In this document: in pieces, positions 52,651 through 62,499 of the stretch
Layout: every line of letters begins with the position of its first letter
Numbering within the stretch: the first letter of the stretch is position 1
DNA from: Prevotella melaninogenica ATCC 25845
GTDB taxonomy: Bacteria; Bacteroidota; Bacteroidia; Bacteroidales; Bacteroidaceae
Assembly: GCF_000144405.1 (NCBI RefSeq)
Contig: NC_014371.1
Span: 1 to 64,000, forward strand
DNA length: 64,000 bases
Direction: 5' to 3'
Made by a program: the position numbers and the translations under genes
The notes under the pieces: model-generated
The model's input: only the letters and a program-made list of their open reading frames with translations
The model's database searches: none
What the model was told of the DNA's origin: nothing

Positions 52651-53472
52651 ATGGAACGTATTGACATATCAGTTTTAATGGCTGTCTATAAGAAAGATAA
52701 TCCCGCTTTCCTTCGTGAGAGTTTAGAGAGTATCTTTGCGCAGACTGTGGAGGCTGCTGAGGTCGTTTTGTTAGAGGATGGACCTTTGACGGATGCTTTG
52801 TATGACGTTATAAAGTCTTATGAGTCGAGATATTCAACCTTGAAAGTGGTGTCATACCCAGAGAATAGGGGGTTGGGTAAGACCTTAAATGATGGCTTAC
52901 TACTTTGTAAATATAATCTTGTGGCGCGTATGGATGCTGACGATATCTGTAAACCGAATAGGTTAGAGATGGAGTATAATTGGCTAAAGGCACATGAAGA
53001 CTATGACGTGATAGGCTCTTGGGTGGATGAATTTACAGACAATAAGACGCGGGTAAAGTCGATAAGAAAGGTTCCTGAAGCGTATGATGAGATAAAGAAC
53101 TATGCGCAGTATAGATGTCCTATAAACCATCCGACAGCTATGTATAGAAAAGCAGCTGTGTTGGCAGTAGGCGGTTATCTCACAGAATATTTCCCTGAAG
53201 ACTATTTCCTTTGGTTGCGAATGTTGAAGAATGGGAGTAAGTTTTATAATATTCAGGAGTCTTTGTTGTGGTTTCGTTATTCGGAAGAAACGGTGGCAAG
53301 AAGAGGTGGCTGGGCTTATGCTTGTGATGAGGTGCGTATCTTGGTACGGATGCTGAAGATGGGCTACATACCTTTCCATGTTTTTTGCCAAAGTGTTGTA
53401 ATCCGTTTTACCACTCGTGTTATGCCTTTACCTATCCGTCAGCGGTTGTATAATCTGATAAGAAAAACATAG
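52651..53472 (+). CDS. Glycosyltransferase family 2
   Basis: 273 aa. GT-A fold: ISVLMAVYKKDNPAFLRESL, VVLLEDGPLTDAL, NRGLGKTLNDGLLLCKYNL and the DxD-type MDADDIC (about residue 93-99). EYFPEDYFLWLRML is the usual acceptor-side ED motif. Adds a sugar to the lipid-linked repeat unit. First gene of the plus-strand capsule operon. Confidence 0.92.
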   Translation: MERIDISVLMAVYKKDNPAFLRESLESIFAQTVEAAEVVLLEDGPLTDALYDVIKSYESRYSTLKVVSYPENRGLGKTLNDGLLLCKYNLVARMDADDICKPNRLEMEYNWLKAHEDYDVIGSWVDEFTDNKTRVKSIRKVPEAYDEIKNYAQYRCPINHPTAMYRKAAVLAVGGYLTEYFPEDYFLWLRMLKNGSKFYNIQESLLWFRYSEETVARRGGWAYACDEVRILVRMLKMGYIPFHVFCQSVVIRFTTRVMPLPIRQRLYNLIRKT

Positions 53473-53609
53473 CTTCGCTGGGTTGGATAAGCTAAGAAAT
53501 ATCATATTTATCTACAAAGAGATGATACAATAAATTAGCAAACATTACGTTTCTATTTTTATATCGTAGTTAATTATTAAAGATAAATACAGAATTAAAT
53601 ACAGTTTCA

Positions 53610-54662
53610 ATGGAAGACAATAAGAAAGAGAATGTTGCAGTAGTTTCCTTTCTCAAAAAACTTAAGCATGACTTATTACGATATGTTATCGTTTTTGTTG
53701 TTGCGTTGGTGGGATCAATCTTAGTGATTCTACCTGTTCCACGCTATTATAAGTGCGATATATCACTTGCTCCGGAGATGGATAATACCGAGAACGGTGG
53801 TAAGTTGAGTTCCATTGCGTCTTCCTTTGGTGTGGATCTTGGCGATGTTGCTTCTGCCAATGCCTTGCAACCAAGTCTTTATCCAGACCTGATGAAGTCT
53901 AATGAGTTTGTTAAGAGTCTGCTACAGATCCCTGTAGAGACAAAAGATGGTTCGGTAAAAACCAGTTACTACGATTATCTTTCTAATCATCAGAAAGAGT
54001 CGCCATACGCAAAAGCGATTGGATGGATTGCAAAGAAGTTTAGCGATAAAGACAGTCTTACAAGCAAAACAGACTCTATTAATCCGTTTATGCTTAATAA
54101 AAAGCAAGACGAAATCTTCACGAGTATAAAGAATAGTATTGCATGTGACATTGATATTAAGACTGGATTGATAACGATTTCAGTGGAAGATCAAGACCCA
54201 TTGATTAGTGCTACGATTGCTGATTCGGTACGAGCTAAACTACAGAACTTCATCACCAACTATAAAACAAACAAGATGAAGAACGACGTGAAGTATTATA
54301 CAAAGTTGGTAGCAGAGGCGAAGACGAAGTATGAGAACGCACGTCAGAAGTATGCGACCTTCTCTGATGCTAACCAAGATGTTATCTTACAAGAGCTTCA
54401 GTCACAACGTGACGACTTGGAGAATGATATGCAGTTGAAGTTTAATGCTTATAGTGCATTGAGTACACAGCTACAAAATGCGCAGGCAAAGTTGCAGGAA
54501 CACACACCTTCTTTTACAATAGTTCAGAGTGCATCTGTACCTGTCAAGCCTGCAGGACCAAAGCGAATGGCATTTGTTTTCATTGTTGTTTTCCTGAGTA
54601 TGATGGTTACATTCGTTATTTGTAACTTCTCGTTATTGTTTGGTGGAGCAAAGGGCGAATAG
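53610..54662 (+). CDS. Chain-length determinant protein (Wzz-like, no kinase domain)
   Basis: 350 aa. TM1 near residues 20-45 (LLRYVIVFVVALVGSILVIL), a periplasmic helical region with coiled-coil (about 205-290: NDVKYYTKLVAEAKTKYENA), a Pro/Gly-rich SVPVKPAGPKR and TM2 near 316-342. This is the Wzz layout, and it lacks a C-terminal Wzc tyrosine kinase. Controls polymer length with Wzy. Directly precedes wzx. Confidence 0.88.
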   Translation: MEDNKKENVAVVSFLKKLKHDLLRYVIVFVVALVGSILVILPVPRYYKCDISLAPEMDNTENGGKLSSIASSFGVDLGDVASANALQPSLYPDLMKSNEFVKSLLQIPVETKDGSVKTSYYDYLSNHQKESPYAKAIGWIAKKFSDKDSLTSKTDSINPFMLNKKQDEIFTSIKNSIACDIDIKTGLITISVEDQDPLISATIADSVRAKLQNFITNYKTNKMKNDVKYYTKLVAEAKTKYENARQKYATFSDANQDVILQELQSQRDDLENDMQLKFNAYSALSTQLQNAQAKLQEHTPSFTIVQSASVPVKPAGPKRMAFVFIVVFLSMMVTFVICNFSLLFGGAKGE

Positions 54663-54665
54663 TTG

Positions 54666-55979
54666 ATGATTAGAGTTAAGGATATCATAACGCGTATAAA
54701 CTCATCTTCTATATCACGAAGAATGGGGCAAGGACTGGTGTGGTCGTTCACAGGAACGGCTTTAGCGAAGTTCCTTACCTTACTCGTTGGTATCATCTGT
54801 GCCCATATTTTGCAGAAAGAAGCATACGGAGAGTTCTCTATGGTGCGCTCTACTATTAATATGTTTATTGTGCTTGGCTCTGCAGGATTAGGTGTTACGT
54901 CAACTAAGTATATTGCAGAATATAGGGAGAAGCAGGCTGATAAGATTCCTGCTGTCTATGCTGCGACAAACTACTTCGGACTTTTAATGGCTATCATAAC
55001 GGCAATCCTGATACTGTTAGGCGCACCGTTCATTGCTAATAACATCCTTCACCATCCAAGTATCGTATTACCAGTAAGGGTAGGAGCAGTCTTATTGTTC
55101 TTTTCTATCATCAATGGTGTACAGAATGGAGCCTTGATGGGCTTTGAAAACTTCAAAGCAATCGCTATCAATACATTGTTGGGAAGTGTCTTAGAATCGG
55201 TTTTAACGATTTTTGGAGCATATTATTTTGGTGTCAATGGAGCTATTCTTGGTTTCGGAATGGGATTCATCTTGATATTTGTTACGAATCATCTTTCTAT
55301 CAATAAGAACTTTTCAGCTATTCATATAAAGAAGTTAAGCATAAAGAAACTTCATCTAAAGGACTTCTCTATCTTATATACTTATAGCCTTCCAGCAGCT
55401 TTGTCGGCACTGCTTATTACCCCTTCGTTCTGGTTGATACGCTCAATACTTGTGCGTGCAGAGGGCTTTCAGGAACTTGCAGTCTTCGAAGCAGCTGACC
55501 AGTGGAAAGTTATTATCTTGTTTGTTCCCACAGCCTTCAGTCAGATAGTTCTGCCAATCCTATCCAGTTTGCATAAGGAAAAGACCTCCTTCGTCTCTAC
55601 TTTGAAGTATAATATGCTGATAGTAGGTGTTACGGCACTGTTACTATCTATCGGAGTGATGCTCTTTGGCGGTTTTATTATGAGACTATACGGAGCAACT
55701 TATGACAATTCCGTACCTGTACAGATACTTGCAATCTCAACAATATTCTCCGCTTTAGCTAATGTTCTTGAGATGGCAGTATACAGTCTTGGTAAGATGT
55801 GGCAATGTTTTGCTATTAATATTGTCTGGGCTTTACTGATGGTAGGATGCTCTTACTATCTTTGTATGAGAGGCGAAGGGGCTAATGGCTTGTCAATGGC
55901 TGTATTGATCTCATACGTTGTGTCCTTCCTTATGTTCTTGGTGTACACAATTATCGTTGTTAGAAAGGAGGTAAAGTGA
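54666..55979 (+). CDS. wzx: Oligosaccharide flippase (Wzx-like)
   Basis: 437 aa from ATG; a TTG three bases earlier is not needed. About 12 TM segments over the whole length; the start RMGQGLVWSFTGTALAKFLT and motif YGEFSMVRSTINMF are typical of the MATE-like polysaccharide flippase family. Moves undecaprenyl-linked repeat units across the inner membrane. Starts 3 bases after wzz. Confidence 0.92.
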   Translation: MIRVKDIITRINSSSISRRMGQGLVWSFTGTALAKFLTLLVGIICAHILQKEAYGEFSMVRSTINMFIVLGSAGLGVTSTKYIAEYREKQADKIPAVYAATNYFGLLMAIITAILILLGAPFIANNILHHPSIVLPVRVGAVLLFFSIINGVQNGALMGFENFKAIAINTLLGSVLESVLTIFGAYYFGVNGAILGFGMGFILIFVTNHLSINKNFSAIHIKKLSIKKLHLKDFSILYTYSLPAALSALLITPSFWLIRSILVRAEGFQELAVFEAADQWKVIILFVPTAFSQIVLPILSSLHKEKTSFVSTLKYNMLIVGVTALLLSIGVMLFGGFIMRLYGATYDNSVPVQILAISTIFSALANVLEMAVYSLGKMWQCFAINIVWALLMVGCSYYLCMRGEGANGLSMAVLISYVVSFLMFLVYTIIVVRKEVK

Positions 55980-57127
55980 TGTCAGAGAAGGTTCGTTATA
56001 TCTTATTTGCACTCTTTCTTTTCCTTACACAGATACTGGGTACAGGCATTGTTCCAATGGGATTGTTCGCCCTTTCGCTGTTAATGATATTCTCACCTAC
56101 CACCTTTCTACGTAGTCTGAGATATACCCCAATCTTCTTTTTATTCATCTGTCTCTCCTTGGGAGTCGGCTTTTACTTTGCGTTATGCAATGGTCTGAAA
56201 CCTTGGAATATAGCTTATTGGGGACAATTCTATTTCCTTTGTATTCTCCTCTTGGGTGTTAAGGATAAGAAGTCGTGCTTGGAAGCGTTGCGTGTCTTCG
56301 TTTTTATCATCTTTATTCTTGACTTTGGAACGAATCTCTTGTTCCTTGTCGGTGTGAATGTACCCTGGACAGAGCTGCCACCAGTGCGTCCTGGCGAAGC
56401 ACTTGCACGTTTCCCAGGCTTTAAGGGTAATGCCTTATATTCAGGAAGTATCACCTTTGTGAGTGCTTGTTATATGCTCAACCAGAAGAAGGTGAATAAA
56501 CTTGTCTTCTACATAGGACTTGCGTCGATGGTAGGCAACCTTATCTTGTCTGGTTCGTATCGCTATCTTATCATCGGAGCGGTCGTTGCAACGATGTATT
56601 ATCTGCGTCTGTATAGAAGTAAGATTATGATGGTTGGAATGTATGTTTCAAGTATTGTCATCGTGTTTATGGCAACACTTGTCACGATGTTCTCTAATCT
56701 AAGTAACTTCTATCGAGCGTTTATTTGGTTCCATTTCTTAAAAGAGATAGCAAAAGACCCATGGATAGGACATGGCTTCTTTAATATCCATTTGGACGAA
56801 AACCAAGACTTTAGTACGCCTTCTCATTTGATAGCCAATGGCGTGACGGAGTCTTGTATCTTGACACTTGGCTATAGCTTTGGTGTCATCGTCTTGTTAT
56901 TCTTCCTCGTAAGTATTGTCAAAACATTGTTGAGATATAAAGCATACCGACGTTATTCAGTAGAGTTAGGATTGTTTATCGGTTTAACTTTGGACCTCTT
57001 TTGGGGTGGAAGCTTCGACAATACCTATACCTTTGCGTTATTGTTATTAAGTTGGTATCTGATTAATGAGACTGCTTGTAAAAGAGAACTGAATGAAGAC
57101 ATTCACGATAGTAATACCGACGTATAA
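55979..57127 (+). CDS. wzy: O-antigen/capsule polymerase (Wzy-like)
   Basis: 382 aa, about 10-11 TM segments and a large external loop (about residues 135-160: PWTELPPVRPGEALARFPG), with the Wzy-type KDPWIGHGFFNIHLDE near residue 258. Sequence conservation in Wzy is low; the call rests on topology and the place between wzx and transferases. The start overlaps the wzx stop (TGATG). It overlaps the next gene by 35 bases. Confidence 0.82.
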   Translation: MSEKVRYILFALFLFLTQILGTGIVPMGLFALSLLMIFSPTTFLRSLRYTPIFFLFICLSLGVGFYFALCNGLKPWNIAYWGQFYFLCILLLGVKDKKSCLEALRVFVFIIFILDFGTNLLFLVGVNVPWTELPPVRPGEALARFPGFKGNALYSGSITFVSACYMLNQKKVNKLVFYIGLASMVGNLILSGSYRYLIIGAVVATMYYLRLYRSKIMMVGMYVSSIVIVFMATLVTMFSNLSNFYRAFIWFHFLKEIAKDPWIGHGFFNIHLDENQDFSTPSHLIANGVTESCILTLGYSFGVIVLLFFLVSIVKTLLRYKAYRRYSVELGLFIGLTLDLFWGGSFDNTYTFALLLLSWYLINETACKRELNEDIHDSNTDV

Positions 57128-57872
57128 TAATCTCGACCTTTTTAAGAGTGCATACAGTTCTGTCTGTAAGCAGGATTTTAAGGACTATGAGATTGTTGTA
57201 GTAGATGATTCCACTGATTCGTCTATAGAGGATTACGTGTCTTCGCTTAATAATCCGGTTCTTGTTTATCGGCATCATGTTCCCTCAGCAGGCGCAGTGA
57301 ATAATTGGAATCATGGTTTACAGTTGGCAAGTGGTAAGTATGTTATTGTATTACACCATGATGAGGCTTTCGAAGAAGACAATTATCTGACTTCTCTAAA
57401 CGTACAATTCCAAAAGGGATATGAGGTGCTTGTGACGCGTGTGAAGGTTTTTAATGGTGGAATTTTAAAGCCAAATGTCTTTTCACAGGCTGTGATGAAA
57501 TTCTTCATAGGCTGCCCTTCCCTTCTTTTCCTTTGTAATGTTATTGGACCTTGCTCCTGTATTGCTTTTAAGCGAGAGCATATCACAGACTTTGACAACC
57601 GCCTTAACTGGCTTGTTGATGTTGATTGGTATTATCGTCTACTAAAGGGAAGGCGCAGAAAGTTCTTAGATTATCTTCATATCAACTCTTTTAACGACCA
57701 TGAGGATAAGATTACAAATCAGATAGATGTGAAGCAATCGGAGGTGAAAGACATAGCTATTCTCAACATAAAGTATAAGTATCATCTTCTATTAAGATGT
57801 TGCTTATTCATCAATAAAATGGTTATGCTCTATGATTTAAAGGGTATAATAAAGAAACTCATCCGCAAATGA
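57093..57872 (+). CDS. Glycosyltransferase family 2
   Basis: 259 aa. FTIVIPTYNNLDLFKSAYSS, YEIVVVDDSTDSSIE and the GKYVIVLHHDEAFEED segment, where the metal motif reads HHDE rather than DxD. The C-terminal hydrophobic Cys-rich stretch may touch the membrane. It starts inside wzy (35-base overlap) and overlaps the fucosyltransferase by 4 bases. Confidence 0.9.
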   Translation: MKTFTIVIPTYNNLDLFKSAYSSVCKQDFKDYEIVVVDDSTDSSIEDYVSSLNNPVLVYRHHVPSAGAVNNWNHGLQLASGKYVIVLHHDEAFEEDNYLTSLNVQFQKGYEVLVTRVKVFNGGILKPNVFSQAVMKFFIGCPSLLFLCNVIGPCSCIAFKREHITDFDNRLNWLVDVDWYYRLLKGRRRKFLDYLHINSFNDHEDKITNQIDVKQSEVKDIAILNIKYKYHLLLRCCLFINKMVMLYDLKGIIKKLIRK

Positions 57873-58735
57873 AGATAGTAAAGATATTAGGTGGCTTGGG
57901 CAATCAGATGTTCCAGTATGCTTTATACCTCTCTCTGCAGGAGTCTTTCCCCAAGGAGCGTGTGGCACTCGACCTTTCCAGCTTCCACGGCTACCACCTG
58001 CATAATGGTTTCGAACTGGAGAACATCTTTTCAGTAACGGCTCAAAAGGCTTCAGCTGCTGACATTATGCGCATAGCCTATTACTATCCTAATTATCTTT
58101 TATGGCGTATTGGCAAGCGTTTTCTGCCACGTCGTAAGGGAATGTGTTTGGAAAGCTCTTCCCTTCGTTTTGACGAATCGGTGTTGAGGCAAGAAGGGAA
58201 TAGATACTTTGATGGCTATTGGCAGGATGAAAGATACTTTGCCGCATATCGGGAGAAGGTGTTGAAAGCCTTTACTTTTCCTGCTTTTAAGCGTGCTGAA
58301 AACCTATCTTTGTTAGAGAAATTAGATGAAAACAGCATTGCATTACACGTAAGGCGAGGAGATTATGTTGGTAATAATCTTTATCAAGGTATCTGCGACC
58401 TCGACTATTATCGCACTGCCATTGAGAAGATGTGCGCTCATGTTACACCCTCACTGTTTTGTATCTTTAGTAATGACATCACATGGTGTCAGCAGCATCT
58501 TCAGCCATATCTGAAAGCTCCAGTAGTCTATGTGACATGGAATACAGGTGTTGAGAGTTACCGAGATATGCAGTTGATGTCGTGTTGTGCACATAATATC
58601 ATCGCAAATTCTTCCTTTTCGTGGTGGGGGGCATGGCTCAATCAGAATCGTGAAAAGGTGGTTATTGCACCTAAGAAATGGTTGAATATGGAAGAATGTC
58701 ATTTCACTTTGCCAGCGTCATGGATTAAAATCTAA
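57869..58735 (+). CDS. Alpha-1,2-fucosyltransferase (GT11)
   Basis: 288 aa. GT11 hallmarks: KILGGLGNQMFQYALYLSL at the N-terminus, the donor-binding ALHVRRGDYVGN (about residue 156), FSNDITWCQQ and IIANSSFSWWGAWLN. Adds fucose from GDP-fucose to the polysaccharide repeat unit, possibly mimicking host fucosylated glycans. Last gene of the plus-strand capsule operon. Its codon use (CTC, TGC, CAC) is richer in C than the wzx/wzy genes. Confidence 0.93.
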   Translation: MKIVKILGGLGNQMFQYALYLSLQESFPKERVALDLSSFHGYHLHNGFELENIFSVTAQKASAADIMRIAYYYPNYLLWRIGKRFLPRRKGMCLESSSLRFDESVLRQEGNRYFDGYWQDERYFAAYREKVLKAFTFPAFKRAENLSLLEKLDENSIALHVRRGDYVGNNLYQGICDLDYYRTAIEKMCAHVTPSLFCIFSNDITWCQQHLQPYLKAPVVYVTWNTGVESYRDMQLMSCCAHNIIANSSFSWWGAWLNQNREKVVIAPKKWLNMEECHFTLPASWIKI

Positions 58736-58870
58736 TTCCTTTTACTTGCTGTCTGATACAAATAAAATGGCATACTCTCTTCTGCTAACACTCTTTTAGA
58801 CTAAGGGATTGGGTAGTGTAACGCTTTCCCAACCACCAATTCATTCCCTTTTTATACTCTATTGTGAGGC

Positions 58871-58935
58871 TATAAGTGCTCCACACCAATGGTGCGAAGC
58901 CTGAACACGACATGTGCGGGGCACCAACACGGGTC
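58871..58935 (+). repeat. R2 palindrome repeat copy 3 (22-bp period)
   Basis: GTGCGAAGCC and GTGCGGGGCA spaced 22 bases; ACACCAATGGTGC and ACACGACATGTGC palindromes; about 140 bases after the fucosyltransferase stop. Confidence 0.75.
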
Positions 58936-58990
58936 TAATAGGTGGCATAAAACGACTTTATACAGGTGATATTCACTGTATGATATTAGT

Positions 58991-59039
58991 AAAAAAGAAG
59001 TTAGGTCAGCATTATTTGTATTGACTTAACTTCTTTTTT
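58991..59039. terminator. Bidirectional terminator between the capsule operon and wza
   Basis: AAAAAAGAAGTTAGGTCA pairs with TGACTTAACTTCTTTTTT. Confidence 0.9.
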
Positions 59040-59086
59040 ATTGACTGAAAAACACTGTCTATAGTCTTGTTGATAGAGATAATTTC

Positions 59087-61720
59087 TTACTTAAGCAAGT
59101 TTGCAATTGTTGCAATGACGGCTGCGATGCTGGCAGCACTTGAACCGACACTGAGGGTTTCAGCAAGGCTCATCTTACTTTGTACCTTTGTTGGGACAAT
59201 GATTTCGCAGCCTGGACGTACCTTGGCATTATGTCCTACCTTCGCTAACATACCGTTCATGTAGAGAATATAGGTGTTGCTCTTCTTCGCATCACTGGCG
59301 AAACCGCCTGCCTGATCGATATAATAAGCAACGCTCTTGCCCTCAACATAACCGACAGAGTTAGGGAACATAACCGCACCATTGATCTTAACGGTTCCAT
59401 TATATTGTGGGATGACGATGCGGTCGCCCTCGCGAAGAACGATGTCAGCATCACTTCCTGGATTAGCAATCGCCTTATCTAACTCGATACCAACTGGGTA
59501 TACGTCAGGAACTTTGAACTTTTCTTCTACTTTCTTGTTGTTCTGCTCTATCGCTTGAAGCACACCAGCATCCTTTGTTCTGATAGCTAAGTCCATCATG
59601 TTCTTGCGTTGCTGGTCTAATTGCATCTTATAAGCGTTCTCCATTCGTATGCGTTCGGATGGAGTAGGGCGACGCTCTAAGCGTGCACCTTTGATATATC
59701 CTAATTCTGTTGCACCACCTGCTGCCTTATAGATGTCGCTTAGGCGCATCTTTCTTGATGTTAGTGTGTAGTTTCCTGCAAATACAACCTCACCATCAAT
59801 ACTAACATTCTGCTGATTGGTTGTACCTGGACTCTTACGTACATACACCTCATCGTAAGGCTCAAGAACGAAGCCCGGAGCACCATCTATTACAAATCCG
59901 TCACGCAGTGAGAAAGAGTAAGTACGTGCTATAATAGAGTCTGGTGTAAGTGCTTGTGGATTTGTAACACGACGAGACACATCTACTCTCACCGTAGAGG
60001 CACTCTGTTTCAGACCTCCAGCTTGTAGGATGAAGTCTTCTAACGACTCATTATCAGCATATTGATAGATACCCGGATAGAGTACTTCACCATGAATGGT
60101 TATGGTTCGTTGCTCCTGTGCATCCGTACGTGTAGGGATGAAGAGTACATCTTCGTTTTGTATAGGGATGTCAGCCACACGACCTGTAAGGATTCCGTCC
60201 ACATCTACCGAGATAACCTCCAGTGTACGGTCAGCCTTCTTGCGGTGTAAAACGGCGTGAGGAGCAAATGCCACCTCTGTCAATCCGTCTGCTGCTTCAA
60301 TCAATCCACGTACGCTGTTGATACGTCCACCAACCTCATACATACCCGGACGGAACACGGCTCCCTTGATCTCAACCATGTTTTCGTATCTTGGAATAAC
60401 CGAGTCAACACTGATTGAGTCTTCGTCAGCAACACGGAAGTTGCGCATGTCAAACTCATTAACATTGAAGATAGAATACTGGCGACCCGTCTTTCTGCGT
60501 ACACGTACTGAACGTGTATAGGCATCACCAGCAAATCCACCCGCATAACCGATGAGTGTTCCAAGGCTTTCGCCGCGTTTCATCTCATAGAACATTGGGC
60601 GTTTTACTTTGCCGCTAATCTGTGCAAGCATCTCGTAAGGACCAACAACGATGACGTCGTTATCAGCCAAGCGTACATTACCACTCAGATGACCGCGACG
60701 AAGGAAGTCGTATACGTCAACCGTAGTGATGAGTGTTCCTCCTCTATATACCTTGATATTACGCAGTGTTCCTAAGTCACCGATACCGCCAGCCATGTAA
60801 AGTGCGTTGAAGACAGTGGCAAAAGCCGATAGTGTATAGGTTCCTGGGGTCTTCACTTCACCCACAACATTTACCATAATGGTATGTGTCTGACCCACAG
60901 AGAGGCGTATGTTCGAACTACTAAAACGCTTTCCAATCTTCTCACGGATGCGGTTGTTCGCTTGATCTACAGTCAAACCACTCACCTGAACAGGACCGAA
61001 ACCCTCCAAGGTGACGTAACCATCAGGGGCAACCGTTGTCTGGTAAGACTTCTGTGAAGCACCATATACATCGATAAACACAGCATCACCGGGGCCAATA
61101 CGGTAGTTGCGGGGCAGTGCCATGTTCATGTTTGGTTCAAAAGAAAGACTCTTATTATTAAAGATGTCACGTCCCCAGACCTTCTTACGGTTACGACTCA
61201 GCTGCTTCAGTAGGTTTTCATACATCGCAGCAGTGTCCTGTGGCATCCAATCATTCATCTCAGCCTGCATCTTCAGGTACTCACCATCGTTCTCATCGTA
61301 GGTGTTTGTCCACGAACGATTAGCCGAGATACGTCCCTCAGAGTATCTGTTTATCTCCTGCTCGTTGTTGTTGTAATCATCGAGTGTCGCATCAGCGATT
61401 TGTCGTTTGCTCTTTCCAGGGGCAGAAGTAGGACTTGTCTGTCCGTTATTTGTACGACTACGATCCGTTGTCGTACCCTCTTTTGCAGCTCCGAAAGCAG
61501 CATTTCCCTTCTGCATCTTCTCGTATATGTTTCTCACACGGCGTATCTGCGAGATGTCTACACCACTCTGCATGAGCTTGGTGACAATCTGCGCCTGTGG
61601 AGTACCTTTCTTATGCTCCTTCTGCACGAAGTCCATTACCTGCGTATCCGTCATAGACGACTGTGCAAAACCGTTCAAAGAACATAATGCGAGTAATACA
61701 AATAGAATATATTTCTTCAT
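59087..61720 (-). CDS. Polysaccharide export protein, SLBB-rich Wza-like
   Basis: 877 aa. Signal peptide MKKYILFVLLALCSLNGFAQ; outer-membrane/periplasmic export channel. After a polar region of about 180 residues comes the Poly_export motif NYRIGPGDAVFIDVYGASQ (about 208) with APDGYVTLEGFGPVQVSGLT. At least five SLBB-type repeats follow (VNVVGEVKTPGTYTLSAF, ISGKVKRPMFYEMKRGESLG, IKGAVFRPGMYEVGGRINS, IHGEVLYPGIYQYADNES, IDGEVVFAGNYTLTSRKM), and the ending AETLSVGSSAASIAAVIATI is a C-terminal helix. Much longer than E. coli Wza (about 380), as usual in Bacteroidota. It follows the sugar transferase by 8 bases. Confidence 0.93.
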   Translation of the reverse strand: MKKYILFVLLALCSLNGFAQSSMTDTQVMDFVQKEHKKGTPQAQIVTKLMQSGVDISQIRRVRNIYEKMQKGNAAFGAAKEGTTTDRSRTNNGQTSPTSAPGKSKRQIADATLDDYNNNEQEINRYSEGRISANRSWTNTYDENDGEYLKMQAEMNDWMPQDTAAMYENLLKQLSRNRKKVWGRDIFNNKSLSFEPNMNMALPRNYRIGPGDAVFIDVYGASQKSYQTTVAPDGYVTLEGFGPVQVSGLTVDQANNRIREKIGKRFSSSNIRLSVGQTHTIMVNVVGEVKTPGTYTLSAFATVFNALYMAGGIGDLGTLRNIKVYRGGTLITTVDVYDFLRRGHLSGNVRLADNDVIVVGPYEMLAQISGKVKRPMFYEMKRGESLGTLIGYAGGFAGDAYTRSVRVRRKTGRQYSIFNVNEFDMRNFRVADEDSISVDSVIPRYENMVEIKGAVFRPGMYEVGGRINSVRGLIEAADGLTEVAFAPHAVLHRKKADRTLEVISVDVDGILTGRVADIPIQNEDVLFIPTRTDAQEQRTITIHGEVLYPGIYQYADNESLEDFILQAGGLKQSASTVRVDVSRRVTNPQALTPDSIIARTYSFSLRDGFVIDGAPGFVLEPYDEVYVRKSPGTTNQQNVSIDGEVVFAGNYTLTSRKMRLSDIYKAAGGATELGYIKGARLERRPTPSERIRMENAYKMQLDQQRKNMMDLAIRTKDAGVLQAIEQNNKKVEEKFKVPDVYPVGIELDKAIANPGSDADIVLREGDRIVIPQYNGTVKINGAVMFPNSVGYVEGKSVAYYIDQAGGFASDAKKSNTYILYMNGMLAKVGHNAKVRPGCEIIVPTKVQSKMSLAETLSVGSSAASIAAVIATIANLLK

Positions 61721-61728
61721 CTTTCTGT

Positions 61729-62349
61729 TTAGAATTTCTTTCCAGTAACAATTTTTAGAACCGTCTTAATGACGATGATAAAGTCTAACCACAAGGTTCG
61801 ATGTTCCAAGTAATGGATGTCCATCTCCATTCGTCGAAGCATTTTCTCCATTGTATCGGTATAACCATTGTAGAGTGTTGCCTCAGAGGTAAGCCCCGGT
61901 CGCATCTGATAGATGAGCTGATAGCGGTCGGTCTGTTCGATAATCTTGTCGATAAAGAACTTACGTTCAGGGCGCGGACCCACGAACGACATGTCGCCTC
62001 TGAGCACATTCCATAGTTGTGGTAGTTCGTCTAAGTGATGCCCACGCAGGAACTGTTCCAATCGAGTAGAGTTCGAACTGTCACATTTTGCAACAAGTTG
62101 CGGACCCTCTTCCTCCACAACACTGCTCATTGTACGAAACTTAAAGATAGCAAACGGACGTCCTTTATATCCGATACGTATCTGTCGGAAGATGATGGGT
62201 CCATTGCTTTGATAAGTAATAAGAATACTGATGAGGAGAAATAGAGGAGAGCAGATGGTTAGCCCTACGAGAGCTCCAACAATGTCAAAAGCACGCTTCA
62301 AACAGCGTTGAAGCTTTCCCATGCCATCATGACTCTCGTTTTCTCTCAT
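61729..62349 (-). CDS. Polyisoprenyl-phosphate hexose-1-phosphate transferase (bacterial sugar transferase)
   Basis: 206 aa, the short form without N-terminal TM bundle. Re-entrant membrane helix CLKRAFDIVGALVGLTICSP, then GPIIFRQIRIGYKGRPFAIF, KFRTMSS, LRGHHLDELPQLWNVLRGDM and SFVGPRPERKFF. It initiates glycan synthesis by moving a sugar-1-phosphate to undecaprenyl phosphate. It is the second initiating transferase in this locus, beside the WecA-like enzyme. First gene of a two-gene minus unit with wza. Confidence 0.94.
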   Translation of the reverse strand: MRENESHDGMGKLQRCLKRAFDIVGALVGLTICSPLFLLISILITYQSNGPIIFRQIRIGYKGRPFAIFKFRTMSSVVEEEGPQLVAKCDSSNSTRLEQFLRGHHLDELPQLWNVLRGDMSFVGPRPERKFFIDKIIEQTDRYQLIYQMRPGLTSEATLYNGYTDTMEKMLRRMEMDIHYLEHRTLWLDFIIVIKTVLKIVTGKKF

Positions 62350-62471
62350 TTGGTTATTCGTACTTTGGTCCGTATAGTTATTATAACTCTATTTTCGTTA
62401 TTTTGTTGCAAAGATACGCTTTTTTATTTATTTATTAATCAGAAATCCTTATCTTTCCACTTCTTAGCCGT

Positions 62472-62479
62472 ATCTTTGC
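62472..62479 (+). promoter_or_regulatory. -7 box of dinB
   Basis: TATCTTTG, 21 bases before the ATG at 62500. This makes the longer upstream frame (from 62308) unlikely. Confidence 0.6.
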
Positions 62480-62499
62480 ATAGAGAACAGGGTACTATC

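Noticed and set aside
62308..62499. Longer dinB start at 62308
   Set aside because: The extra 64 residues are hydrophobic and not family-like, and the TATCTTTG promoter lies inside them.
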